Assembly: GCA_907163375.1 (NCBI GenBank) | Contig: CAJQUW010010320.1 | Location: 186,001 to 250,000, forward strand | Length of the DNA: 64,000 bases | Origin: Prostheceraeus crozeri | Taxonomy: Eukaryota > Platyhelminthes > Polycladida > Euryleptidae | Direction of reading: 5' to 3' | Shown: positions 11,426-23,427 of the stretch, piece after piece | How positions within the stretch are numbered: the stretch's first letter is position 1 | Layout of the letters: each line of letters begins with the position of its first letter | The notes under the pieces: generated by a model | Told to the model about the DNA's origin: nothing | Seen by the model: only the letters and a program-made list of their open reading frames with translations | Databases searched by the model: none | Made by a program: the position numbers and the translations under genes

Positions 11426-12444
11426 GTGATTAGTTAGATCTGCATAGCAAAACACAAAATGACAAAATTTTCATCATAAGCCTATCAATGACTATCTAAT
11501 CACTTAGTTCAGCGCTTTCAACATTCATTTCATCAATTTCAGACGATATTTTATCCATACGCAACCATTCGAATCGTACAAATAGCTTCTGTCCAAGCTG
11601 AAATTGCATCTGCCACGTGAAGCACAACAAATGCCTATAAATGACTATTCTAATCACTTGGTTTAATGTTTTCAACGATCACGTCATTTTCTTTACCAGT
11701 TTTGAGAATCTCTGCAGCTGTGTAGCTCTTCATAGTTAGTGCTTGTATTCGAACTCCTGTAGCACCGGAGTGGAGTTTTTCAACTCCGACACAAATACAC
11801 TAACTTCCATAATTGAAGCAATGAACACATAGCAAAGAGCAATAATTCATTTTACGCTTCAATAGTAAGGGAAATTGAAAGCAGAAGAAATTCGCAGCAT
11901 TCAGGGCCCTGAAAGACTTAACTTAGGCGTGATCCTATTCATTGTGGAGCGAAATTCCAGATATGTCATCGTTCACAGCAGGATAATAAGGCCTATATGT
12001 AGAATACTAACAGGCTTAGGTCTAGCCTTCAAAAATAGCGACTAAAGAATACGATGTGATTAGAGTCAATTATGTAACAAGCTTAGCCTACGGTAGGCCT
12101 ACATCATGTAGGCAGGCATGAATCCGTATCTGCATATCCACTGATTGGGTATGAATTCGCTGATTAAGCCATTATTGTACATGCCCGTGCCCGCGTCCGT
12201 AGGCGAATGCCCGCAGCGGGCCCCACCTCTGTCCATCAGAATACCACCACTTGACAGTGTTCAGACTTCAGTAATTGATGCCCATCAAAGCTACAATGTA
12301 TTTGCGGACTCGGAGCTTTTCTGATATGTATCTCTGATATCTCCTTGTCAAGTTAGTCACTCATTAAACCACGAGGCATAGAAAGCAAAATAAGAGAATA
12401 CAACAAAACAACAGCATGGACATGAGGTATTCAAGGACACTTGT
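11426..12444. other. No gene recognised
   Basis: Noncoding, with a GC-rich patch near 12180-12225 and a small inverted repeat around GGAGTGGAGTTTTTCAACTCC-like sequence near 11770. No domain-bearing frame. Confidence 0.4.
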
Positions 12445-12902
12445 GATAAGCAGGGTGGCGGCCAGATTTCAAGCTTCAAATTCCCGGGCGATTCCCGGGC
12501 TATTTCATCGAATTTCCACGCAATTTTTTTATAATGACCAGATATTTTATTCCAACTACACCGCTCAAAAATTATCCGGACACTGCTTTAAATTACCTTC
12601 AAAATACTAATGCACGTGTTCTCCGTGGCACAGTGGCCTTGTTCTAACCCAATTTCATACTGAACACAAAAAGCGTGAAAACGTTACTTTTTTCCGACGA
12701 TATAGTCGTTCCTATGATATTGCGAGTAATACCTATTTGGATTAAGGTGTGGATAAATGTCGACCAAAAGAGTATTGTTTTGTGTAGAAACGTCTTTTAG
12801 GTCCCTTAATCTTCAATGAATGGGACTATCTTCCGTCTTGTATAAATGCCTTAATGAAACTGCTTACTTAAGTTTCATGCTTATTATACACATTGCACAG
12901 TA

Positions 12903-13538
12903 GTGAATTCCACCGTCCTTAAATACGCAGATGACATCAGAATGTACACTGAAATTAACCGCGCTGATCCGGAAAAATTTGCCCAGCTACTGCAATCTGA
13001 TCTCAACGCGGAGGCCATTTGGTCAAAGGAATGGCAACTGCATTTGAATTCAGAGAAATGTTCAATTATCTCATTTGGACATCGCAATCCTGGCTCTCAC
13101 TACAAGATGGAAGGAGACACAATCCAGCGGTCTGAGTGCGTTAAAGACCTTGGAATCCAAATCCCGAAGGATCTCAAATTCTCACGTCACACCATCCCTT
13201 GTGTCAAGAAAGCCAACAACGTTCTTTCTGCCATCCTGCAGACTTTCATGTCAGTAGACCCTAACGTACGTATGAAGCTTTACACCTGTTTAGTTCGCCC
13301 ACATCTAGTATATGAATCAATCCTTCTCCAAAGACACTGCTCTGATCGAACGTGTGCAACAGCGCCTGACTCGGAATAATCGTTGAGATGTACTGGACCT
13401 CGCGAAAGTATTCAAAATCATGAATCACCGTGCGCCCTGTGATCCGAATACTTTTTTCATCCGAAATGCGTCTACCACTCCTGGTCACTTTCTGAAACTC
13501 TACAGTGCCTTCGCTATTCAGGATCTAAACATGACTTG
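12903..13538 (+). pseudogene. LINE reverse transcriptase fragment (CR1/jockey superclade)
   Basis: The frame begins around the catalytic motif LKYADDIRMYTEI, continues through WSKEWQLHLNSEKCSII and KDLGIQIPKDLKFSRH (thumb), and reaches LVRPHLVYES near 13318. The frame then shifts, and ALIERVQQRLTRNN and FKIMNHRAPCDPNTFF continue in another frame to about 13535. The fragment is truncated at the 5' side within the palm, so the endonuclease is absent. It abuts the piggyBac sequence directly. Confidence 0.8.
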
Positions 13539-13540
13539 AT

Positions 13541-14825
13541 CGAAAATTTTGACAAGGAGGAACTAAAATTGTTTTTAGGAGTTCTCATTCTGTCTGGATA
13601 TTCAGCAGTGCCTTCAAAAAAGACTTAACTGGGAAGATTTAGCTGATGTTGGACACCACTTAGTCTTTTTGAGTATAAGACGAGATCGTTGTGAACGAAT
13701 TATACAGGCTATTCATTTTGCCAATAATTATGAAATTCTTTAAAGTGAAAAAAATTTCGAACTGAGACCACTAATTACACGACTAAATGCAAATTTTTGG
13801 ACACATTGTACCTGAGATAATCATGGATTGGGATGAAGCCATGATTAGGTATTACGATTCCTACGGGAGTAAACAATATATTGTGGCAAACCCATACTGA
13901 TAGGGTATAAAGCATGATGTCTTAATACTGCAACAGGTCATCTAGTGAGTTTTGATATATATCAAGGCAAGTATTTTCTTTCACGACAAAACACATGCAG
14001 TTATGGCAGTCTAGTAGGGAAACATTCTGTACCTTTACTACTCTTCTTGGATAATTTGCCTCATCCAGACCTCAGTAACTGCTATTTTGACAATCCTTTT
14101 TCGAATGTGGATCTTTTACTCGAACTGCAGAGGGGAGACTACGATGGCATAGGCACCATACCAGGAAACCGCATATCAAAAGACTCAAGTTCGCAAGAAA
14201 GAAGAGGTAGCCAAAGAGAAACAAGGTACCTGCGCTTATGCTACAGATTTGAAAAATAATATTTGTATTTTACATTGGAAAGACAATAAGGTAGTTTCTT
14301 TGATATCGACATGTGATTCCATACATCCAATAGGAACTTGTCAGCGATTCTCTCGTGCTAGCAAAACAAAGATTGCCGTAGATATTCCTAGTACCGTAAA
14401 GATGTATAATAAGTTCATGGGCGGAACGGACCGCATGGACAAAAATGTGAATTGTTGTTGAGCTCCATCAGACGTAGGAAATAGTTTCACCAAATTTATT
14501 CTTGGACTGTGGATGTTTCGATCCAAAATGCTAGGAATCTTCATCAAAGATGTGGGAATTTGTTTTTGCTTAGTTTCCGATGGCGGACAGCAATTTCTTA
14601 TTTGACGAAGTATGGTCGTCCATCCCTGGAAAACGTAAGTTCCATGAAAAAGGTGATCTGGGCACAGAGGGCCGATTTGATGGCTTTACCGATTATACAA
14701 GTTCTGAGGGAAACAAAAGGCGTCGTTGCGTTGGTGAATTCTGTGAAGCTGCTGTCCGTACTGAATGTATCAAATGTGATGTTGGTCTTTGGGTACAGTG
14801 CTTCCTAAGTTATCATACTTCATAG
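13541..14825 (+). pseudogene. piggyBac-family transposase, broken
   Basis: Pieces in several frames read as the DDE_Tnp_1_7 (piggyBac) fold. KEELKLFLGVLILSGY and NWEDLADVGHH come first, with FDIYQGKYFLSRQ next. LLFLDNLPHPDLSNCYFDNPF carries the second catalytic Asp region. GIGTIPGNRI, FSRASKTKIAVDIPSTVKMY and KFMGGTDRMD (third acidic block) follow. The C-terminus is a Cys-rich finger, KRRRCVGEFC then TECIKCDVGLWVQCF. These transposases excise precisely at TTAA. At least five frame changes or stops make it inactive. I could not identify its TTAA-flanked ends with confidence. It lies within the CAGGGTGGCGG element. Confidence 0.8.
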
Positions 14826-14850
14826 TTGCATTTCATAGGTTAATGCCTAG

Positions 14851-14868
14851 TGTGACCATATGGTCACA
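14851..14868. repeat. 18-bp perfect palindrome
   Basis: TGTGACCATATGGTCACA lies about 30 bp after the end of the piggyBac coding region. Its position suggests a subterminal palindrome of the piggyBac element, but this is inference. Confidence 0.6.
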
Positions 14869-15492
14869 TCAATTTCTATGTTGTAATAAAAAGCAGATAT
14901 ATTGAAATATTCTTTTGGATGTCTCACGTGCTTCATATAACTAGTGCTCAAGACAATTGCTGTTTTGAGAAAAAATTATCGGCACTAATCGGTTAAATTT
15001 GAATGAAACTGATGTGTCTTGCTAAAATTTTTGAGAATCGCCGTCTCTGACTTCGTGGTTGAAACAGACACAACGTTCATTTATATCATGATTTGTTTTA
15101 TTTTTCTACTTGAGTGAAGATATCATTCCCGGGCGAATCTGAAAAATGGCCAAAATTCCCGGGCTCCTGGGCGCGTCCGCCACCCTGGATAAGGAATTAC
15201 AGTTTTAGTTGGGATTCAAGATGATGGAATTATAGTGAATGTGATTTATCAGAGGAAATGCTGACAAACAATGAAGAACCTAAGGGCATTTCAACGGTAA
15301 TTTGAACGAAAAATGTATGGATATTCGCAATGGGAGTCACTGTGATGATTTTACGACCAGAATCGATTCATCAACAATTGCAGCTGAATAATGATGCAAA
15401 ACAATCCTAGACTACAACAAAAAATCATTCCATATTCGATCATTGCAGTCGGTAAATAACCCATATCTTTTCATGTCATTATATCTTTTCCC

Positions 15493-16738
15493 TTTCTGTT
15501 GTCACAAACTGCAAAACAGTTGGCACGCCTGCAATTCGTCTGTCTCGACGGATTTAATTGTCACGTGATCATTGCGTTGTCTTTCCCCAATCATGTGCTG
15601 TGGTAATTCCCACTGACTGATCTATTTTTTAAGCAGCTACTCTACCACAGACCTTGTTCTGTGTTCTCTACAGTCTACTCACATGCGGTAAACTGAAGAA
15701 TATCCTCATCATGCAAGTGTATGATGTAAAAACAAATCCAGCTGATTTACTTCATTTCAAGTAATCAAAGATATCATCCATGTCCAAGCAACGCTGAGTA
15801 CATGAGATTGATCTGTTTTCACACTGTAGACATTTAGTAGCCGTGATTAAGGACATAGCATCCCCCACATGTCGTTGTAAAATGTTCAAGCGATGTTGCT
15901 GTAAAGTTATACCGGCAGCGTGGGCGGAGGAATGATACCTAAAGTTTATTTGACTACTTGGATTAGATAGTCGCCTTTTGGCATCACATTCGATATATTA
16001 GATCTCGGCTCATTCCATCGCGCAGAAACCACAACACGAAATCGGCTCTTAATATATTTGTTGCTTGACTGCAGCGGCATTCGGTACTGATCTCAAAAGC
16101 TTAAGGGTTATGAGAGAACCGTCGGGGGCACAAGAGATCGTGGTCAAGACAAGTTGAGCTGGCAGGGATGGAAAGACATCAAGAATTTTTTCTCTCATTT
16201 CCATCAACGTCGCCACATCTTGATGAATGCCACAAGATATTCTGTCACTTCCATGGTCAGCATTTCTCTATGACCACAACTGGGTGGCAAAGATTCAGCC
16301 GCGCATCTCTCGATAGAATATTTTGATTATACGGTAAAAAAACCTACGATTAACCCCAATTTCCAGTGTTAATTCTACAATTCTCGCCCATTTTGACCAG
16401 CATTGATAAGATGCTGTCCATCAGAATTCGATATTCGGTGCGACATGACTACAGATCACCGTAATGTGAAGCTCATAGTCGTTTCTTATTTCAGCTACAA
16501 TCCGCTCAGTATGATAATTCAAAATTGAGTTGCCATCCCACTTCATCGTCTTCAACTAAGGCACCTGCAGAGCGATAACAATTATGAAGTTTTGCCAACG
16601 ACTTTGCAGTTTCTATTATTGGCTCACTTCAGCCGAATCCACTCGTGATGACGTCAAATCTTCCCTAATCTTCCCGTGCCGATCTGAACAAACGCTTCAC
16701 ACGCGTGCCAACTGTTTTGCAGTTTGTGACAACAGAAA
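15493..16738. mobile_element. DNA transposon relic with perfect 36-bp terminal inverted repeats
   Basis: Bases 15493-15528 and 16703-16738 are perfect inverted copies over 36 bp; the sequence starts TTTCTGTTGTCACAAACTGC. The 1.25-kb interior has a minus-strand stretch at about 16250-16060 that is open for roughly 70 codons (containing DVATLMEMREKILDVFPSLP), which I do not recognise. No clear target duplication flanks the ends. Superfamily unknown; a non-autonomous or internally deleted element. Confidence 0.65.
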
Positions 16739-17635
16739 TTAATTAATCAAAAAATTATACAACATGTGAATTGTCTCTTAAATTCATTGTCAACTTCTAA
16801 CATGAAAAATAATGTTTGCCCCGTGTTTTATCCACTCCTAGTGGTTCATGGGGGGGGGTGGTTCTGAAAAGTTAATGTATCCAATCAGGCAATGAGAAAT
16901 TATAATTCCTTTTGTACAATATAAATCTGTCTCTACATATGACGTGTCAGTGATCTGATCTGTTCATGAATACTTCAAAAACATGCCTACTTTAGGCCTA
17001 TAATTTCGAGATAGAAATGTTTTTAAATTGCAACTTTAACTAATCACTTGTTACAGATTAATGATTACTTTATTGTCTGCAAGTTATTTATTTGATCGCC
17101 ACTATGATTCACATCAATTAATCATCATTATCATTACATTACATCATTAATTACATTCACATGTACGTATGTACACTTTCCCTGAATTCCTTAGTACTTT
17201 TTACACAATGTAGAAAAATAGCCATTGTACTATAAAAACTCAGGAAGAAGTATGAGATAAAATGTTATTGTTTACTGGCTGGAATCGGCAATTATAAATC
17301 TTGCTTTGTCTATGGATAGATAACTCCCGCTCACGAGTGAAGCCGCAGTCTGCAGCCAGCGGAGTGTCACTTAAGCGATTTAAAAGGCGATCTTAAAAAT
17401 TTACAGCTACATCCTGCATTTAGTATATGATTTTAGTGATGTCTTCCATCATAGGAGGGGGGATTCTGACATTTAGGGGGGAAGTTCCCCCCCCCCAAAG
17501 AGGGCTGAATAAAGCACTGTGTTTACCTTCAGCCCCATGCTATATAATTTTCTTATTATGGTAACCTATCAGGATGACATGAGTCCTGAGAACAGCGAGA
17601 ACATGAGTCACTTGAACAGCGAGGTCATCATAGGG
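16739..17635. other. No gene recognised
   Basis: Noncoding, with homopolymer tracts (G run near 16850, C run near 17490) and AT-rich sequence. Confidence 0.4.
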
Positions 17636-17639
17636 TCCT

Positions 17640-18210
17640 TTGAAGGCTTTCATCCAAAATTCGAAAATGCCTGCTGTTCTAAATCATTTTGCAACTCTTC
17701 GCCCAAAATTCCTGGAGGCGGTTGCTGGCCGAAAGAATGCAAAATCCTTAGTTTGGACTGTCATTCATTTGCTTGTTGAGTTGGAAAATATACCTCAAGA
17801 TTTTGTTGCACTGTGTTCAAGTGGGAACTCTTTCTCTTTTTCTTCTCATTCGCACGTTGACATAAAGGTCTGCAGTGTTGGCATTCGGGAGAAGTTGTTA
17901 TTTCTGGTGTCGTCAATGAGCCGACGAGGAAGTTGCTTGAATGATGTAATTTTCGATGTTGCTTTAAAAATGTCAATGCCTTCTCCATGTAGTGTAGTGT
18001 TCAGAGAGTTGAGGAGTTAAAAATGTCCACTACGTACACCAATCGGGCAAGCCAAAACAAATCCTCAAATAGAAGAGTTTTCTTGTGATTGTGATCTTTG
18101 AACCAATCAAGAAGTTGTTGCCTCAATTTCTCAGCGTTGCCAGACCCAATTTCATTTTTTGAGCAGCACAAAAAGTAAAGAGTTTTTCCTACTACATCGT
18201 TGATATCATC
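17640..18210 (-). pseudogene. Fragment of a ZBED5/GTF2IRD2-like hAT transposase
   Basis: Minus-strand peptides in order are DDINDVVGKTLYFLCCSKNE, KTLLFEDLFWLARLVYVVDIF, then in another frame LNTTLHGEGIDIFKATSKI, and later HLNTVQQNLEVYFP. This order (sparse metal-binding core, R/W-L-x-R-x-x-Y/V, a DIF segment, then an LQGK-type segment) is that of the domesticated and transposon ZBED5 or FAM200-like hAT proteins. Only the middle of the protein is present; the BED finger and dimerisation tail are missing, and at least two frame changes occur. No terminal repeats were found, so it is an old fragment. Confidence 0.55.
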
Positions 18211-18410
18211 CCTTTTTCTGTTTTTCTTAAAATCACTGCAAATATTACAGGAGCATAATTTTCTTTCTTATTATTTTTAAAGTAGTTGGCCGATTGATAA
18301 GGCCAAGATTTCAAAATTATTAGTTCTACACTTCTGTGCTTCAAATATTTTGTAATCATTCATTGTAGGAGATTCATTTCATTGTGTTAATGGCCACAGG
18401 GAGCTATGGG

Positions 18411-21400
18411 CAGCGTTGCTACTGAGCCTCGAGCCTCAATCCGCGCAGAGCCATGTCGTCCGCGCAGGCTCACTTAACCGCTAACCAGGAACCCCTACAC
18501 GCACTTTTGATAAAAACGAATATGGTTGTGATCCTGGGGGTTGAATCTGACTTTCCTTCTGAGAGAATTTCTCTCTGATATCAATACCGATCGAGCTTAG
18601 GCAACGTGTAATGATGGCAAGAAATCTTAAAATCAAACTTATCTTCCCAATAATAAGTGGTATAGGCCTATATAACTGCTGTTACTAATGGGCCACCAAT
18701 GTATTAATGACCTTATCCACTTACCCATACTATACACATGTGTTACATTTGACTGTAATAAAAACAAAGACTTATTGCAAAAAACAAACTATACGCTAAC
18801 TTTGGAAATCACTTTGGAAGTCTCATGTTGGTACAAAAAACCACACAAAAACTTATGCAATATAAATGTACCCTACTTGCTGTCTTGCTACCATATATAC
18901 TCGTAATTTGACATCAGAACGTGAAAACAATAACACAAAAACAAGGCTACCTGGAAATATCGAGTTGATTTTCGTTACAATTGGTCGGTATTGATGAATG
19001 TTGGATGAATAAAGCTCACCTTGCATTAGATGGATTACTTAAAAAAGAAAATTAGCTTATTTACGTGTACATTAGCTTACACGTATACATGTAGGCTATA
19101 GCAATAATCTCATCACGAAAATCAACTCATATTTCCTGCTCAGATACAGCATTACACTGGAACTATTTGGGCTTTTTGGAGATTGCTGATGCTTCAGCCA
19201 TGAGCTTCTGAGCTTCTGCAAGGTAGTCCTCGGCTAGTTTCCTTTTCTTTGATGCTAGCTCTTCAGCTGCCTTCTGTTTTTCTTCTTTTCGTTTCAAGGC
19301 TTCCTTCCTTGCTCTTTCTTGCGGAATTTCCAGCTCTTTCTGCACTTGCTTTGCCTTCTCATTTTCTTTCCGCTGTCGTAAATCGGCTTCATATGCCGCT
19401 TTCGCATTTCTGCACTTCACACGTAAATCTTGGCAGATCTCAAAAGTGTCACTGGTGATTCCATGAGAAATCAAGTAAGACTTCACTGATGTCAGTCCAT
19501 TTAACGATGTGTCTTGAAGACGATTCCTGTCTTCTGTCACAATGCGCTTCAACCAACTCATGAGTCTCTCTGTATCGGCATTGCCATGTGGAAGTATCAA
19601 AGCCCGCTGTGCAACTTCACATAATATTGTGTGGTTTGATGAGATCCAAAATTCCGGAATGTTCACTTCTTCCTTCGTTTGCTGTGACAAGTAGAGTCTC
19701 CATTCGAGCCGAAGTCTGTCAGAATCACAGGAGACGCCAAGTTTCTTTGCTGCGTATACGATGTCCTCCTCACTCACGCCATTCTTTCTAGAAGGGTCAA
19801 TGAATTGAACGGCTCGGATCAGGCGTCGAGTAAATGGCAGATAATAAGTAAGTAATGAATGAATGCCTTAACCAATTCACCGAAAAAGCTTCGAACACGT
19901 TCATAGAACAACGCAACTTGTGTGGCTGTCAAGTGATCGTTTCTCAATTTCTGTCTTGTGTTTCGACCAATCAAAAGCTCGTGATCAGGCAGCTGTTTCT
20001 TTCGTGGAATATCATCGATCTGTTTCAAATCTTTCAGATCATCGACGTGCTGTTGCTTTACGAAGCATGACAAAGCATGGGATATCAAATCAATGATCCT
20101 TCCATACAGAAGATGGATGACTGAGTCCGATTTCTGGAACAGAATTTCAAATTCCTTCAACGGCTGGAATCGGAACAGGAGGAAATGAAGATAAATGATT
20201 GTATCATGGGAATTCAATGTGATCACGATGTCCTGAACTCTCTTTCTCCTCTTTTCGGTTGCGGGCAATTGATCAAAGAATGATTTCAGAGCATCATACA
20301 ATTGCACGAGTCGAGAAACAACATCATAGATCTGTAGCCATCTGGATGAAATATGCCGCAAAAATGTCAGGGGTTCCATATCCAGCAGCTTTTGGAACTC
20401 TTCGAAAGCCTTCGCGGATTTCGAGTTCCTCAAATAAAGGAACAAGTCTTCGAGGAATTCTTCTAAGTGGAATATATCAAGGTTTTCCACAGCGTTGCAC
20501 GCAGAATTGTGCACATGGTGCAAACAGCATCCTCCGATATCCAGAATGTTAGGGACCTCTCCCTCTAGCTTTGTGATAACACCGCCTTTCTCCCCACGCA
20601 TTACATTTGCACTGTCCGACATAACACCAAGACAATTTTCCAAGGGAATATTCCTGGACCTCAATTGTGATTTTATTACGTTCGCGAGGTCTTGCGCTGC
20701 TGCTGTGGACAGCTCTTCCATACCCAGGAAATCAGTGCGCGGTTGCCCATCCGATATGTACCTTACAAGAATGACCAGCCGTTTTCTTGTATATCTGATA
20801 GATCCTTCATCTATCATCAGGCAGAAAGGAGCACTTCTCAAACGAGGACTTATTACATCATCTTTGATCCATGCCCCAATGCTGAATGCAGTCACGTACA
20901 TGGTCTTCATCCTTTTGCATTGCATTTTCTCGGCAATTTTGCTATCAGGAAACATATTTTTCAAAGTGTCACAAGCAGAATCACTGAATCGTATGACAAG
21001 TCATGTTCGGCCGTAAGTAGACACCAACGAATTTCACTGTCACAAATGTCATCCGATATATCAACTGCAGGAGTTTTTTGAACGAAGAGATCCTTCAGCG
21101 GTCGGGATTGCCGGATGTCTGCAGCATTTCGCTTATGTTTTTCGGTGTTTCCATGTTCTTTCATTCTTGTAACACCTCCACTTTTGACATTTATTGTTTC
21201 ACGACAGATTTTGCAATACACGTTTTCGTCACTTGTCTTAGATTTTTCTGCCCATGTACTCATTAGTTTCTCCAGCGTAATCCTTTTCTGATAGCCAATT
21301 GGCAACAAACACTGTGCAGCGACTTACTTTCGGGTGGAGCCCTACATACCTGTTGGACATAGTTTGAGTATACGGTATATAGGAACATGCTAATCTTAAT

Positions 21401-22454
21401 AGAACATATGCAATTAGAATATGAAATCAGTTTTGTGAAACATGTACATAATAGACGCATGAATATCTGGTAATTAACCCTCATTGATGAGCTGCTAGAA
21501 ATTAATCGCATCAATAAAATAATATTGTGATATAGGGCCTATGCCTTCACTAAATCACAGTCATTTACATATTTGCGTTTGAGTCTCATATACAAACAGG
21601 CCCATCGTTAGAGTTAGGCCTCTATCAGACTAGGTCTTTTTTCAGAAGACATAGTAACACAACGTAGCTACATAATCAATGCATATTGGCCATGCTACAT
21701 GAAAGGATGAAAAAATAATAATTGTTGTAAAAATCAATATATTGAAATCTTGAACAGGTAGTTTAAAGGCATTATACATGACATAGGACTACATCTCGCA
21801 TTTCTACTCATCAATTAAACAAGACAACATGCCGGCCCGTATTTGTAAGAAAATACATTAGGAATACAAGAAAAGACACTCAGGAATAGGTGCTGTGAAG
21901 ACAGCCAAGCGCATTGATATTAAAGCACACTCTTTAAATTTAAAAAAGATACGGAAACTCACACCGTAGGATGATTAGAGAAAATTTGAAACAACAAAAA
22001 ACTGCCAGGCTAGCGACCTATCCACGTGTGGGATGTCTGTTATCCCTCATCCCCCGTCCAGTACAGATTTCAAAAGGTTTATGCTGGCCTGGGTATCTCT
22101 ACTCCTTAACGAACATTCTTGACGTCAGCTATCAACAAGCAAGCAATGGATAGCTTAGCTCCTGAAATGAAAGTGATTGTGTAGTCCAGCACGCCCTAGA
22201 TTTATGCAGTGAGACAGACTACACCTTTATTGAAAATAAATCTATGTGATCATTTAGGTTACACACATTGTAAGTCTGTAATTTGAAAAAAGTGAACCGA
22301 GTTGTAGTGAAAACCTGATTTCGAGCTGTTTACAACTACAAAAACCAAGTTAATTTTTCTCAGATCTCTCATCCGCACAGAATCATGATATTTTACAAGA
22401 TCCTCCGCGCACGCGCAGCTCAACCCCCTCATCCGCGCAGCAGTAGCAACGCTG
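18411..22454 (-). mobile_element. Near-complete 4.0-kb hAT-like transposon with 6-bp TSD
   Basis: Both ends begin CAGCGTTGCTACTG (18411 inward, and its complement ending at 22454), followed by clustered CCGCGCA words. The hexamer TATGGG flanks both ends (18405-18410 and 22455-22460), which indicates a 6-bp target duplication. The minus-strand interior encodes a nearly intact transposase. The insertion split a motif GGGAGCTATGGGTCACC, related copies of which lie at about 22776-22845, so the host site was itself a repeat. The right 1.16 kb is copied again at 28226-29396 by the tandem duplication. Confidence 0.85.
19163..21308 (-). pseudogene. hAT-like transposase, two frameshifts from intact
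   Basis: About 710 residues in three overlapping frames. 21308-20961 starts with a BED/TTF-like finger (VYCKICRE, HGNTEKHKR). 20964-19819 holds the RNase H-like core: APFCLMIDEGS with the first acidic residue, LENCLGVMSDSANVM with the second, and GCCLHHVHNSACNA. 19777-19163 has the dimerisation region ILPHGNADTERLMSWLKRI and a Lys/Glu-rich coiled coil to the stop. The joins look like one-base slips: one near 20990-21000, one in a TTAC repeat near 19845. The protein would bind the CAGCGTTGC ends and cut them. With only two lesions it is much younger than the other hATs here. The start is uncertain; ATG of MSTWAEKSKT is a good candidate. Confidence 0.8.
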
Positions 22455-22460
22455 TATGGG

Positions 22461-23425
22461 TCACCTCACTGTAAGCCATACTTTTTAACCTGAAAATCAA
22501 TTTTCGAGTATATGTGAACGAAAACATTTCTAAATAAGAACATATGGTGCTTCTAACTGCCCAATTAATTTTTTCAATTTGTTTACCCCAAATTACTTTT
22601 TTACGAAAATTCGAGCGCTATTTTTGTATATATGTTTTTTCTGCTGAGCAAGTCATGTTTGAGCACCAATTGAGATTTTGATTGTGCAGATGTAGCATGG
22701 TTAACCATCTTTAAAAAAAACGGTTGGCTGAAATAAGCTCACATATTTTAGTGTCGGTTGAATTTGTAAATATACTTGTGATGGGGAGTTATGGGACACC
22801 GAATGTGGGGTGCTATGGGACACCCCACAATTCACCGCAATACTTTGAAACTCACCAAAAAATTATTTTCCTACATTCTACTCAAGCGCAGGTATAGCCA
22901 ACAGGAAAATAATTCCAGTACGTTGTTGTGAAAGGTTACCGAATGTTAAAGTGATGTAAGCAACAAGAAGCCTAGCAAGTTGAGGCTTTGGGTAAAAAAG
23001 AGTGATAAGAGTAATAGGTCAAGTTAGCATTTGCAGAGGGCTGCACCTAAGGCATGTCATCTTAGGATCGGATAGTATTGGATTGCCATATCATCTCATT
23101 TCTCTGTTTCTACTGATTACTCTGTATTTAACCATATACCTGATGCTGTGGATTTTAAGTATCAACGTGAATTTGGTACAAACCTTATTGATTCTAACCT
23201 TGATAACTTCATAATTCTATCTGATTAAATGCATGCGAACTGTATATGTGTTCTTGCATTATATATTGACCGGCTCTCCAAAACTTATACGTAAAATTTA
23301 TAAATAAACTGTGATTGTTGTCCGAACGAGAACTAAATCTAGAGAAAAAAAACCAGTGCTGTAACTAGAACATATTTCTTAATGTGGATTTCAAGACTTT
23401 AAAACGTGCCTTCGCAAAGTGATTT
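22461..23425. other. No gene recognised (flank of the hAT insertion)
   Basis: AT-rich DNA with GGGAGTTATGGGACACC and GGTGCTATGGGACACC at 22776-22840. These resemble the motif split by the hAT insertion and may be subterminal repeats of an older, unnamed element. The same stretch recurs in unit 2 at 29397-30355. Confidence 0.4.
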
Positions 23426-23427
23426 TG

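Larger units (their letters stand above)
12451..15187. mobile_element. TIR transposon with 6-bp TSD, filled by other elements
   Basis: The left end starts CAGGGTGGCGG at 12451 and the right end is its complement, finishing at 15187. The hexamer GATAAG lies immediately outside both ends (12445-12450 and 15188-15193). Subterminal CCCGGGC words occur at both ends. No transposase of its own is visible; the interior holds a LINE fragment and a piggyBac transposase. CAGGG ends suggest a hAT relative; hATs usually give 8-bp duplications, though 5- and 6-bp subgroups have been described. Only the terminal 11 bp are clearly inverted. Confidence 0.65.

Noticed and set aside
16060-16250. Minus-strand open stretch in the 36-bp TIR element as a P-element transposase
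   Set aside because: No THAP finger or P-element motif could be found; left as unknown.
19249-20552. Plus-strand frames opposite the hAT transposase
   Set aside because: Shadows of the minus-strand transposase, which has clear domain motifs.
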